From positions 1 through 26,111 of the forward strand of contig JBIIEL010000029.1 of NCBI GenBank assembly GCA_044237845.1: a stretch of DNA of 26,111 nucleotides, given 5' to 3'. A program made the translations under genes and the position numbers. The stretch comes from QFOX01 sp044237845. GTDB lineage: Bacteria > Pseudomonadota > Alphaproteobacteria > Rickettsiales > UBA3002. The notes below the pieces were generated by a model. That model worked only from the letters and a program-made list of their open reading frames with translations. It had not been told where the DNA came from and did no database searches. Position 1 is the first letter of the stretch; every line of letters begins with the position of its first letter. This document shows positions 17,403-25,661 of this stretch, piece by piece.

Positions 17403-18599
17403 GTGAATTCAACCGCACAACGTAGCCATTATACTTTCACCAGTGAGTCCGTATCCGAAGGCCACCCGGACAAAGTCTGCGACCAGATTTCAGACGCGAT
17501 TGTGGATGCCTGCCTTGCCGAAAACCCGGAAGCACGCTGCGCGATTGAAACCATGGCCTGCACTAATCAGGTTGTCATTGCCGGTGAGTTTCGCGGTGCG
17601 GATTCCATCACGCCGCAGCGTATGGAAGAGCTGGCACGCGGGGTGGTGAAAGACATCGGCTACGAGCAGAAGGGCTTCCACTGGAACACGCTGAAGGTCG
17701 CGAATTATGTGCACCAGCAATCGGCGGATATCGCGATGGGCGTGGATTCCGGTGACAATAAAGACGAAGGTGCAGGCGACCAAGGGATTATGTTCGGCTT
17801 CGCTTGTCGCGAAACGCCAGAGCTGATGCCGGCGACGCTGCATTACTCGCACCGTATTCTGCATGCGCTCAGCCAAGGCCGCCGTTCGGGCAAATTCAAA
17901 GGGCTGATGCCGGATGCAAAAAGCCAGGTGAGCCTGGAATATAAAGACGGTGTGCCGGTGCGCGCGACTTCGGTGGTGGTCTCCACCCAGCATGCGGCAG
18001 ATCTGAAGCAAAGCGATATCCGCGAGCTGATTCGTGGCGTAGTGACGGAGATTCTGCCGCAGGGCTGGATGCCGAGCGAAGACCAGTTCTTCACCAACCC
18101 GACAGGGCAGTTCATCATCGGTGGGCCGGACGGCGATTCGGGCCTCACCGGGCGCAAGATTATCGTGGATACCTACGGCGGTGCCTCGCCGCACGGCGGT
18201 GGTGCGTTCTCGGGCAAGGACCCGACCAAGGTCGACCGCTCGGCGGCGTATGTCGCCCGTTACCTCGCGAAGAACGTGGTGGCGGCCGGGATTGCGGATC
18301 GCTGCACGATTCAGATTTCCTATGCGATTGGGGTCTCGCGCCCGATGTCGTTCTACGTGAACACGCATGGCGCAAAAAATGTGGATGCGGCACGGCTTGA
18401 GAAAGTGCTTCAGGAGCTTGTGAATCTAAGCCCACGCGGTATCCGTACCCATCTCGCATTGAACCGGCCGATTTATCTGCCGACGGCATCCTACGGCCAT
18501 TTTGGCCGCGAGCCGGGGGCAAATGGCACGTTCAGCTGGGAGAAGCTTGATCTTGTGGATGCACTTCGCCGTGAGTTTGGTAACAGTGCCGCAGCCTAA
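17403..18599 (+). CDS. metK: S-adenosylmethionine synthetase
   Basis: MetK makes S-adenosylmethionine from methionine and ATP in the cytoplasm, the methyl donor used by the trmB product encoded next. The 398-residue length is usual. Signatures are SEGHPDKVCDQISDAIVDA at the N terminus, the hexapeptide GAGDQG with IMFGFAC in the middle, and GGPDGDSGLTGRKIIVDTYG and GGGAFSGKDPTKVDRSAAY in the C-terminal half. The start is GTG at 17403 with AGGGAG seven bases upstream. The stop lies within the beginning of the overlapping trmB frame. Confidence 0.98.
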   Translation: MNSTAQRSHYTFTSESVSEGHPDKVCDQISDAIVDACLAENPEARCAIETMACTNQVVIAGEFRGADSITPQRMEELARGVVKDIGYEQKGFHWNTLKVANYVHQQSADIAMGVDSGDNKDEGAGDQGIMFGFACRETPELMPATLHYSHRILHALSQGRRSGKFKGLMPDAKSQVSLEYKDGVPVRATSVVVSTQHAADLKQSDIRELIRGVVTEILPQGWMPSEDQFFTNPTGQFIIGGPDGDSGLTGRKIIVDTYGGASPHGGGAFSGKDPTKVDRSAAYVARYLAKNVVAAGIADRCTIQISYAIGVSRPMSFYVNTHGAKNVDAARLEKVLQELVNLSPRGIRTHLALNRPIYLPTASYGHFGREPGANGTFSWEKLDLVDALRREFGNSAAA

Positions 18600-19248
18600 A
18601 TTCCTCTCCTCCTTCGGTCGCAACCGTGGCCGCGCGCTGCGCCCCTATCAGCAGGGGCTGGTGGAGAATCTGCTACCAAAAATCGCGGTGGATTTAAAGG
18701 CGCCGCTCGCAGGCAGCAGCGGTAAGGTGGCGCTTGAAATCGGCTTCGGCGGGGGCGAGCATCTGCTCGCGCAGGCGGCGCATCACCCGGAGACGTTGTG
18801 GATAGGCTGCGAGCCGTTTATCAACGGTGTGGCGAAATGCCTCGCGGGGATTGACGCGGGCAAGCTTACCAATATCCGCCTGTTCACGAACGATGCGCGG
18901 CAATTATTGGAAGTGCTGCCGCCCGAATCACTTGACAGCGTGTTTATCCTCTTCCCTGACCCGTGGCCGAAGGCGCGGCATAACAAGCGGCGGCTGGTGA
19001 ACCACGAAACCCTCGCCATGCTCCACCGCGTGCACAAGCCCGGCGGCCGGTTGTTGATTGCTACCGACCATGTGGATTACAGCGAATGGATTCTAGAGCA
19101 TCTGCTGAGCAGCCCGCATTACCGCTGGACGGCTGAGCGCGCGGATGATTTCAGGCTCCCGCCCGCCGACTGGACGGAGACCAAATACCAGCGCAAAACC
19201 ACTGCTGAGGGCCGTGAGCCGGTGTTTATGGAGTGCGTGCGGGGCTGA
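18559..19248 (+). CDS. trmB: tRNA (guanine-N7-)-methyltransferase
   Basis: TrmB methylates guanosine 46 of the tRNA variable loop with SAM as donor. Sequence shows the Rossmann SAM-binding motif EIGFGGGEHLLAQA, then VFILFPDPWPKARHNKRRLV and TDHVDYSEWIL, all diagnostic of the family. From ATG 18559 it has 229 residues and overlaps metK by 41 bp. GTG 18571 or GTG 18586 (MPQPKFLSSFGRNRG) would shorten it to 225 or 220 residues. No candidate has a clear ribosome binding site, so coupling to metK is likely and the start is uncertain. Confidence 0.93.
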   Translation: MHFAVSLVTVPQPKFLSSFGRNRGRALRPYQQGLVENLLPKIAVDLKAPLAGSSGKVALEIGFGGGEHLLAQAAHHPETLWIGCEPFINGVAKCLAGIDAGKLTNIRLFTNDARQLLEVLPPESLDSVFILFPDPWPKARHNKRRLVNHETLAMLHRVHKPGGRLLIATDHVDYSEWILEHLLSSPHYRWTAERADDFRLPPADWTETKYQRKTTAEGREPVFMECVRG

Positions 19249-19250
19249 GG

Positions 19251-19287
19251 GTAAAATTTTACACTTTCTTAATGTTCTTCTGATAGT
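19251..19287 (+). promoter_or_regulatory. candidate promoter with overlapping 12-bp palindrome
   Basis: TTTACA (19258-19263, 5 of 6 to the -35 consensus) is followed after 18 bases by GATAGT (19282-19287, 4 of 6 to the -10). The perfect palindrome GTAAAATTTTAC (19251-19262) overlaps the -35 box and could be an operator. It would drive the 165-residue unknown gene starting at 19333. Reading is by eye only. Confidence 0.35.
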
Positions 19288-19332
19288 GTAGCGGGTAGAG
19301 TGTGGTATACAGCGTCGGTTAAGGAGGCTTCC

Positions 19333-19830
19333 ATGGATAATGATGAAACAAAGAAGAGATGGGTCAAACAAAAGCCTGTTTCTATAGTCTATCCAGAGGA
19401 CTACACGAGTGTAGTTAATCTAAAAAGAACTATAGAAGAAGCCAATAAGCACTATCACAATAAGACTATTTTTGGCTCGCAGATACATCCTACAACCAGT
19501 GGTGAGATGGATGTTTTAAGTGCAAAACCGCAAACACAAGAGCAAGCCGAAAAGGGTTTTGACGTTGTCGGCTTAACAGTCGAGTATACTCAAGAAGACA
19601 AAGATATATGGAAAAGCTTTTTTGAACAGAACGCTATTTCATATGAAGAGCCAAACTCCTTGCATCAATTTATGAACCAACGATTTCTGATTACAGATCC
19701 TGAGGCCATAAGAAAAATCGCGGTTGTTGGCTTCGATTTCGAGGCAGCAGATATGTTGCGAGCACAGCAAGCAGAGCTGCTGCGGACGGCGCAACCTGTT
19801 ATTGGCTGGTCACGACCACCCCTCAAATAA
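19333..19830 (+). CDS. hypothetical protein of unknown function (165 aa)
   Basis: I do not recognise this protein. ATG 19333 is preceded by a near-perfect ribosome binding site, AAGGAGG, which decides the start over an earlier in-frame codon at 19300. It is hydrophilic and predicted soluble, with no signal peptide. The N terminus is basic (DNDETKKRWVKQKPVSIVYPEDY). The middle has FDVVGLTVEYTQEDKDIWKSFF, and the C terminus is helical and Ala/Gln-rich (FEAADMLRAQQAELLRTAQ). Composition is AT-richer, with ATA and AGA codons that the neighbouring genes rarely use, suggesting transfer. It has its own candidate promoter and a strong terminator, so it seems independent of trmB and rimP. Confidence 0.75.
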   Translation: MDNDETKKRWVKQKPVSIVYPEDYTSVVNLKRTIEEANKHYHNKTIFGSQIHPTTSGEMDVLSAKPQTQEQAEKGFDVVGLTVEYTQEDKDIWKSFFEQNAISYEEPNSLHQFMNQRFLITDPEAIRKIAVVGFDFEAADMLRAQQAELLRTAQPVIGWSRPPLK

Positions 19831-19836
19831 CGGTTG

Positions 19837-19879
19837 ATTTTAATGTTGTTAGGGGCTATACACCCGGCAACATTAAAAT
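19837..19879. repeat. 12-bp inverted repeat downstream of the unknown gene
   Basis: ATTTTAATGTTG (19837-19848) and CAACATTAAAAT (19868-19879) are perfect inverted copies separated by 19 bases, within which GGGG and CCC can also pair. There is no T run after it on the plus strand, so it is not itself a typical terminator. It may protect the 3' end of the transcript or mark the edge of an inserted unit. Confidence 0.65.
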
Positions 19880-19894
19880 ACGCATCCGACAAGA

Positions 19895-19918
19895 GGTGGC
19901 TCCCGAGCCGCCTTTTTT
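19895..19918 (+). terminator. strong rho-independent terminator
   Basis: GGTGGCT-CCCG-AGCCGCC forms a 7-bp stem with one G-T wobble and a 4-base loop, followed by six T residues (19913-19918). It ends transcription of the 165-residue unknown gene and insulates the rimP operon 50 bases downstream, which must therefore have its own promoter or rely on read-through. Confidence 0.88.
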
Positions 19919-19967
19919 GTTGCCTTCTGCGAGGGGGCAAAAATAAAAGAAAGGTCAGACGAGTCTC

Positions 19968-20462
19968 GTGAAAACGATTGTAGAACAGATTGAAGCGCTG
20001 ATTACGCCGTCCGTCACCAGCATGGGGTTTGAGCTCGTGCAGGTGAAGCTGATGGATACACGCGTGGGGCAGACGCTGCAGATTATGGCGGAGCGGCCGG
20101 ATGGCAGCATCAGCGTGGAAGATTGCGCGAAAATCAGCCGTCAGGTCTCGGCGGTGCTGGATGTTGAGGATAGCATTCCCGGCGAATACCGTCTTGAAGT
20201 CAGCTCGCCGGGCATCGACCGCCCGCTGGTGAAGCTCACGGATTATGCCAAATATATCGGCCATTCCGCCAAAACCGAAACCGTGCTGCCGATCGACGGG
20301 CGCAAGCGCTATACGGGCATCATTAAAGCAGTCGAGGGCGAGAACGTGATTCTCACCGTCGATAACAAGGATCACTCTCTACCATTCATTGATATTCAAT
20401 CGGCCAAGCTGGTGCTGACGGATGCGTTGATTAAGGCGCATCAGGCACAGCGGGCATCCTAA
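19968..20462 (+). CDS. rimP: ribosome maturation factor RimP
   Basis: RimP helps assemble the 30S ribosomal subunit. The 164-residue protein has the family features EQIEALITPSVTSMGFELVQV at the N terminus and the central EDCAKISRQVSAVLDVED...YRLEVSSPGIDRPL motif, then a C-terminal SH3-like domain (RYTGIIKAVEGENVILTVDN). GTG 19968 is the start; a purine-rich AAAGG lies rather far upstream (about 15 bases), so the start is less certain than the identity. It opens the conserved rimP-nusA-ylxR-infB-rbfA order. TTGCCT at 19920 might be a -35 element, but no clear -10 follows. Confidence 0.95.
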   Translation: MKTIVEQIEALITPSVTSMGFELVQVKLMDTRVGQTLQIMAERPDGSISVEDCAKISRQVSAVLDVEDSIPGEYRLEVSSPGIDRPLVKLTDYAKYIGHSAKTETVLPIDGRKRYTGIIKAVEGENVILTVDNKDHSLPFIDIQSAKLVLTDALIKAHQAQRAS

Positions 20463-20486
20463 CATTCATCACCAAGGAGACTAGAA

Positions 20487-22049
20487 ATGGCAGTTAACCA
20501 AGTAATTCACGGCTCGACCGAAATGCTGCAAATTGCAGAAGCGGTGGCGCGTGAGAAGAATATCGACCGCGACACCGTGCTCGATGCGATGGCCAATGCG
20601 ATTGAAATTGCAGGCCGCAAAAAATATGGCGTGGAGCATAACATCAAGGCGGAAATCGACAAGAAAACCGGCGCCATCGCGCTGTTCCGCCTGACCGAAG
20701 TGGTGGAAGACGCAGCCGAGAAAGCCGTCGACGAAGAGGGTAACAGCACCTTCAACGCCGTGCAGCAAATCACCGCGAGCCACGCGAAAAAGAAATTCCC
20801 AAAAGCCGCGCATGCGGTGGGTGACTTCATCCGTGATGAGCTTCCGCCGATCGATTTCGGTCGCGTTGCTGCGCAAACCGCAAAGCAAGTAATCGTGCAG
20901 AAAGTGCGTGATGCCGAGCGTGAGCGCCAGTTCGACGAGTTCAAAGACCGCGTGGGCGAAATCGTCAACGGTACCGTGAAGCGTGTGGAATATGGCAATG
21001 TGACGGTGGATTTCGGCCGTGCGGAAGCCGTCATCCGCAAAGACGAACTCATCCCGCGCGAGAATTTCCGCCCCGGCGACCGCATCCGCGCCTACATCTT
21101 CGATGTCCGCCGCGAGAAAAACGGGCCGCAAGTGTTCTTGAGCCGCGTGCGTCCGGAATTTATGGCGAAACTGTTCATGCAGGAAGTGCCTGAGATTTAC
21201 GACGGCGTGATTGAAATTAAAGCCGTGGCGCGTGACCCCGGTTCCCGTGCAAAAATCGCGGTGCAGAGTAACGACTTCTCCGTCAACCCTGTGCTTTCCT
21301 GCGTGGGTGTGCGTGGTAGCCGTGTGCAGGCTGTGGTCAACGAACTGCAAGGCGAGAAAGTGGACATCGTCGAGTATGCGGAAGATCCTGCAACCTTCGT
21401 GGTGAACGCGCTCAGCTCGGCGGAAGTATCGAAAGTCGTGATCGACGAAGATACTGGCCGCATCGAAGTGGTGGTGCCGGACGATCAGCTCAGCCTCGCA
21501 ATTGGTCGCCGTGGCCAGAACGTGCGCCTCGCGGCGCAGCTCACCGGCTGGAGCATCGATATCCTCACCGAGGAAGACGAATCGGAGCGCCGTACGCAGG
21601 AATTCAACCGCCTGAGCACGCTGTTCATTGAAGCGCTGAACGTTGAAGAAGTGATCGCACATCTGCTCGTCACCGAAGGCTTCAGCAGCGTGGAAGAAGT
21701 GGCCTATGTGCCGACGGAAGACCTCGCGAACATCGAGGGCTTCGATGAAAACGTGGCCGAGGAACTGAAATCGCGTGCGCAGGAATATCTCAACGCGAAA
21801 GAGGCGGAACTCGCCGCCAAGTTCAAGGTAATGGGCGTCGAGGAAGCGCTGGTCAAGCATGAAGGCCTCAATGGCGATATCGTGCTGAAGCTGGCGGAGA
21901 ACGGTGTAAAAACGATGGATGACTTCGCTGGTCTGGCGACCGACGAGTTCTTTGAAATCGTGCCGAAGCCCGGCATCAGCCGCGAAGAGATCGAAGCGAT
22001 GATCATGAAAGCGCGTGAAGCCTGGTTCGCCAACGAGAAGAAAGCGTAA
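20487..22049 (+). CDS. nusA: transcription termination/antitermination factor NusA
   Basis: NusA binds RNA polymerase and nascent RNA and modulates pausing, termination and rRNA antitermination. The 520-residue protein contains, in order, the N-terminal polymerase-binding domain (1 to about 130), an S1 domain (about 135-200, VGEIVNGTVKRVEYGNVTVDFG), two KH domains (GVRGSRVQAVVNELQGEKVDIV; DQLSLAIGRRGQNVRLAAQLTGW) and C-terminal helix-hairpin-helix-type acidic repeats (about 375-510). AAGGAG precedes the ATG. In KH1 the segment that is usually DPVGACVG reads NPVLSCVG (residues 267-274), an unusual variant. Confidence 0.97.
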   Translation: MAVNQVIHGSTEMLQIAEAVAREKNIDRDTVLDAMANAIEIAGRKKYGVEHNIKAEIDKKTGAIALFRLTEVVEDAAEKAVDEEGNSTFNAVQQITASHAKKKFPKAAHAVGDFIRDELPPIDFGRVAAQTAKQVIVQKVRDAERERQFDEFKDRVGEIVNGTVKRVEYGNVTVDFGRAEAVIRKDELIPRENFRPGDRIRAYIFDVRREKNGPQVFLSRVRPEFMAKLFMQEVPEIYDGVIEIKAVARDPGSRAKIAVQSNDFSVNPVLSCVGVRGSRVQAVVNELQGEKVDIVEYAEDPATFVVNALSSAEVSKVVIDEDTGRIEVVVPDDQLSLAIGRRGQNVRLAAQLTGWSIDILTEEDESERRTQEFNRLSTLFIEALNVEEVIAHLLVTEGFSSVEEVAYVPTEDLANIEGFDENVAEELKSRAQEYLNAKEAELAAKFKVMGVEEALVKHEGLNGDIVLKLAENGVKTMDDFAGLATDEFFEIVPKPGISREEIEAMIMKAREAWFANEKKA

Positions 22050-22086
22050 GGCCATAGCCTCAGTTTTGGCGGAAACGGTAGCGTGA

Positions 22087-22650
22087 ATGCCTAAACAAGA
22101 GCCTGAGCGTAGCTGCATTGTTACCCGTCGGGTGCTGCCGAAGGGCGAGCTCATCCGTTTTGTGGTCGACCCGAATAGCGTTCTGGTGCCGGATATCGCA
22201 GAAAAACTGCCCGGGCGGGGGATATATGTCAGCGCCTCGCGGCTGGTGCTGGCGGAAGCCATTGCTAAACGGGCGTTTTCGCGCGCGGCGAAAACACAGG
22301 TCACGATTCCAAGCGATCTGATGGATAAGGTAGAGGTGCAGCTTGCCCGCCGCGTGGCCGATGCACTCTCGCTGGCGCGCAAATCCGGGCAGGTGATTAC
22401 CGGGTTCGAGAAGGTTGAGGCCTCGCTCAAGAAAGGCGAGGCGGAAGCACTGATTCATGCCGATGACGCAGGCGAGGATGGCATCAAAAAGCTGAGCTTT
22501 TATACGGGGCCGACCTTCGCCTTTTTGCCACGTGCGCTGCTGTCAGAGGTGCTTGGACGCGAAAATGCGGTGCATGCGGTGGTTATCCATGGCCCGACGA
22601 CTGCGTTTTTTATGGAGGCCGCGCGCCGTTTTGCTTTATTTCTCGATTGA
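22087..22650 (+). CDS. DUF448/YlxR RNA-binding protein with C-terminal L7Ae-like domain
   Basis: The N-terminal 80 residues are a YlxR (DUF448) domain: ERSCIVTRRVLPKGELIRFV and PDIAEKLPGRGIYVSASR are diagnostic. The remainder (about 95-187), with RVADALSLARKSGQVITGFEKVEASL followed by a mixed alpha/beta tail, resembles the L7Ae/ribosomal L30e RNA-binding fold often found fused in Alphaproteobacteria. Its place between nusA and infB is conserved across bacteria. It is assumed to bind RNA during transcription or ribosome assembly; the precise role is not settled. ATG 22087 gives 187 residues. The ribosome binding site is weak. Confidence 0.9.
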   Translation: MPKQEPERSCIVTRRVLPKGELIRFVVDPNSVLVPDIAEKLPGRGIYVSASRLVLAEAIAKRAFSRAAKTQVTIPSDLMDKVEVQLARRVADALSLARKSGQVITGFEKVEASLKKGEAEALIHADDAGEDGIKKLSFYTGPTFAFLPRALLSEVLGRENAVHAVVIHGPTTAFFMEAARRFALFLD

Positions 22651-22700
22651 ACTGGTCTATAAGCCCGACCTCCACGTATTTTTGAACGGATTTGAACTAC

Positions 22701-25244
22701 ATGACCGATAACGGCAATACCCCCAAAAAAGACGCGCTGAAGCTCAGCTCGCCCAACACCCTTTCGCTCACCAAAACGGTGGAATCGGGCAAGGTGAAGC
22801 AGAATTTCCAGCGTGGGCGGAGTAAGACCGTCACCGTGGAAGTCAAGAAAACCCGCACCTTCACCAATCGCCCCGGTACGGGCGGTGGCATGGTGGAAGT
22901 GCAGCACGGCCCATCGGATGCAACGAAGCAACGCCTGCTCAACCAGGCCGAGCGTGAGGCGCGTTTGCGCGCCCTGCAACAGGCCGAAAAAGCCGAGGAC
23001 GAGCGGGCGAAGCATCAGGAAACCTTCTCGAACTTCGAGCGGGCGGATGAGGGTGAAGAAGCGGACGATGCAGTTTCACTCGATGGTGAAGACGCTGCAC
23101 CAGTAGAGAAAAAAACGTTCCGCAGCCCGATGGACGAAATCGCGGCGCGCAATCTGGAGCGCCTCCGCAATGCGCCCTCGAACAAGCCAGCAACCGCAGC
23201 AGCAAAACCAGCAAAAGCACGCCCGAATTTCAGTTCGCCAACGCCAGTGCGAGTAGAAGAAGAAACAGCGGAACAGAAAGCCAAAAAGAACCGTGCCGGC
23301 GAGGAAGCCGAATACCGCCGTGGTGGCAAGCTGACGATCGCGCAAGCGCTTGGGATGGACGACGAAATCAAGATGCGTTCGCTCTCGGCCGTGAAACGCC
23401 AGCGCGCAAAGGCGCACAAAAAGGGGCACATCATCCCCTCCAGCCAGCAAGAAAAAATCATCCGCGAAGTGCAGATTCCGGAAATCATCACCGTGCAGGA
23501 ACTCGCCAACCGTCTGGCTGAGCGCGCAGTGGACGTGATTAAAGAACTACTCAAGCTGGGCACCATGGCCACCGTCAACCAGTCGATCGATGCGGACACA
23601 GCGGAAATCATCGTGGAAGCGATGGGGCATAAACCTAAGCGCGTGAGCGATGCGGATGTAGAAGAACATCTCGTGCAGGATACGGACGCGCCGGAAACCC
23701 TGAAGCCGCGCGCGCCGATTGTGACCATCATGGGCCATGTGGATCACGGGAAAACCTCGCTGCTCGACGCGCTGCGCCAGACGGATGTGGTCGCAGGCGA
23801 GGCGGGCGGTATTACTCAGCATATCGGCGCCTATCAGGTGACGATGAACACCGGTGACAAAATCACCTTCCTCGATACCCCGGGTCACGAAGCCTTCACC
23901 GCAATGCGTCAGCGCGGCGCGAAAGTGACGGATATCGTGGTGCTCGTGGTAGCGGCGGATGACGGCATCATGCCGCAGACGATTGAAGCCATCAGCCACG
24001 CGAAAGCAGCAGGCGTACCAATCATTGTGGCTGTCAACAAAATCGACAAGCCGGGCGCGGATGCAAATCGCGTGAAGACCGAGCTGATGAGTCATGGTCT
24101 GGTGCCGGAAGATTTCGGTGGCGACACCATGGTGGTCGAAGTATCGGCCAAGCAAAAAACAAACCTCGATAAGCTGCAGGAAACTATTCTGCTGCAAGCC
24201 GAAGTGATGGAAGTGAAAGCGAACCCAGACCGTAGCGGCTCGGGTACGGTGGTTGAGTCGAAGGTCGATCGCGGTCGCGGAACTGTGGCCACCCTTCTGG
24301 TGCAGCGTGGCACGTTGCGTGTGGGTGATCTGATTGTTGCGGGCGGTGCATATGGCCGTGTGCGCGCGTTAATTAACGATAAGGCGGCCGACCTCACCGA
24401 GGCAGGCCCAAGCGTGCCGGTGGAAGTGCTCGGCCTCGACCAGCCGCCGGAAGCAGGTGACGAATTCGCCGTGGTGGAAAACGAAAAAGCAGCGCGCGAC
24501 ATTGTACAATATCGCCGCGAGAAAGAGAAAAAGCGCGTCTCGCTGGCTTCTGCGAAGTCGGTGGATCAGCTGTTTGCAATTGCGGGCAAAACCTCGGCGA
24601 AGGAATTCGCGGTGATTGTGAAGTCGGATGTGCATGGCTCGATGGAAGCGATTATCGGCTCGATGAACAAGTTCAACGGCGACGAAGTTAAAGTCCGTGT
24701 CATCCATTCTGGCGTCGGTGCGATCAACGAGTCGGATATTACGCTGTCGCAGGCAACCGGCGCGATGGTGGTGGCGTTCAACGTGCGCCCAACTCCAAAA
24801 GCCAAGGAACTCGCCGCGCAGCAGAAGGTCGATATCCGCTACTACTCGATCATCTATAACGTGATTGACGATATTAAAGCGGCGCTCTCCGGGCTGCTCA
24901 GCCCAGAACTGCGCGAAGATTTCATCGGTTACGCCGAAATCCGCGAGGTGTTCAACATCACCAAGCACGGCAAGGTGGCAGGGTGTATGATTACGGAAGG
25001 CGTGGTGAAGCGTGGCGCGAAAGTGCGCCTGCTGCGTGACAACGTGGTGATCCACGAAGGCACGCTCAAAACGCTGAAGCGCTTCAAGGACGAAGTGAAA
25101 GACGTGAAAGCGGGCTTCGAGTGCGGGATGGCGTTCGAGAATTACGAGGATATCCGCGCCGGTGACGTGATCGAGTGTTTCGAAATTCAGGAAATCGCAC
25201 GCACGGTGGTGGCGAACGTCGCCGATAAGGGCGCAACGGAGTAG
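22701..25244 (+). CDS. infB: translation initiation factor IF-2
   Basis: IF-2 is the GTPase that brings initiator fMet-tRNA to the 30S subunit and promotes 50S joining. The 847-residue protein starts at ATG 22701 (an in-frame TTG at 22692 is less likely). It has a charged, Ala/Lys/Glu-rich N-terminal region (1 to about 200), then the conserved EEAEYRRGGKLTIAQAL segment and the G domain: G1 GHVDHGKT at 345-352, GGITQHIG, DTPGHEAF and NKIDKP. Domains II-IV follow, with AELAAQQKVDIRYYSIIYN-type and FNITKHGKVAGCMI sequences. The ribosome binding site is weak. Confidence 0.97.
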   Translation: MTDNGNTPKKDALKLSSPNTLSLTKTVESGKVKQNFQRGRSKTVTVEVKKTRTFTNRPGTGGGMVEVQHGPSDATKQRLLNQAEREARLRALQQAEKAEDERAKHQETFSNFERADEGEEADDAVSLDGEDAAPVEKKTFRSPMDEIAARNLERLRNAPSNKPATAAAKPAKARPNFSSPTPVRVEEETAEQKAKKNRAGEEAEYRRGGKLTIAQALGMDDEIKMRSLSAVKRQRAKAHKKGHIIPSSQQEKIIREVQIPEIITVQELANRLAERAVDVIKELLKLGTMATVNQSIDADTAEIIVEAMGHKPKRVSDADVEEHLVQDTDAPETLKPRAPIVTIMGHVDHGKTSLLDALRQTDVVAGEAGGITQHIGAYQVTMNTGDKITFLDTPGHEAFTAMRQRGAKVTDIVVLVVAADDGIMPQTIEAISHAKAAGVPIIVAVNKIDKPGADANRVKTELMSHGLVPEDFGGDTMVVEVSAKQKTNLDKLQETILLQAEVMEVKANPDRSGSGTVVESKVDRGRGTVATLLVQRGTLRVGDLIVAGGAYGRVRALINDKAADLTEAGPSVPVEVLGLDQPPEAGDEFAVVENEKAARDIVQYRREKEKKRVSLASAKSVDQLFAIAGKTSAKEFAVIVKSDVHGSMEAIIGSMNKFNGDEVKVRVIHSGVGAINESDITLSQATGAMVVAFNVRPTPKAKELAAQQKVDIRYYSIIYNVIDDIKAALSGLLSPELREDFIGYAEIREVFNITKHGKVAGCMITEGVVKRGAKVRLLRDNVVIHEGTLKTLKRFKDEVKDVKAGFECGMAFENYEDIRAGDVIECFEIQEIARTVVANVADKGATE

Positions 25245-25246
25245 CC

Positions 25247-25654
25247 GTGGATCATCACGCGAAAAAAGGACCAAGCCAGCGCCAGCTTCGGGTGGGTGAA
25301 GAAATTCGCAACGCCCTCGCGCTGATTTTTGCCCATGGCGAGACCCATAACCCGATCCTCGATGGTTCCTCCATCACCGTGGCGGAAGTGCGCATCAGCC
25401 CGGATTTGAAGAACGCGACGGCCTATGTGATGCCACTCGCCGGAAGCAACAAGGATGCGGTGATGGTGGCGCTGAAAGAAAACGCCTCGCGCCTGCGCGG
25501 CATGGTCAGCCGTAAAATTATCCTGCGCACCAGCCCCCGTATTATGTTCAAGCTCGACGAATCCTTCGAGGTGGCCAACCGCATCAACGTGCTGCTGCAA
25601 TCCGAGCGCGTACAGGCGGATGTAAAAAAGCCGGTCGATGACACAATAGAATAG
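25247..25654 (+). CDS. rbfA: ribosome-binding factor A
   Basis: RbfA is a cold-shock-related KH-like protein that helps mature the 17S rRNA 5' end in the 30S subunit. The 135-residue length is normal. Signatures are SQRQLRVGEEIRNALALIFAHGE, VAEVRISPDLKNATAYVMPL and ILRTSPRIMFKLDESFEVANRINVLL. It starts with GTG 2 bp after the infB stop, downstream of AACGGA. In many Alphaproteobacteria truB follows; here a different, AT-richer gene starts 7 bp after the stop. Confidence 0.95.
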   Translation: MDHHAKKGPSQRQLRVGEEIRNALALIFAHGETHNPILDGSSITVAEVRISPDLKNATAYVMPLAGSNKDAVMVALKENASRLRGMVSRKIILRTSPRIMFKLDESFEVANRINVLLQSERVQADVKKPVDDTIE

Positions 25655-25661
25655 ATTGAGC

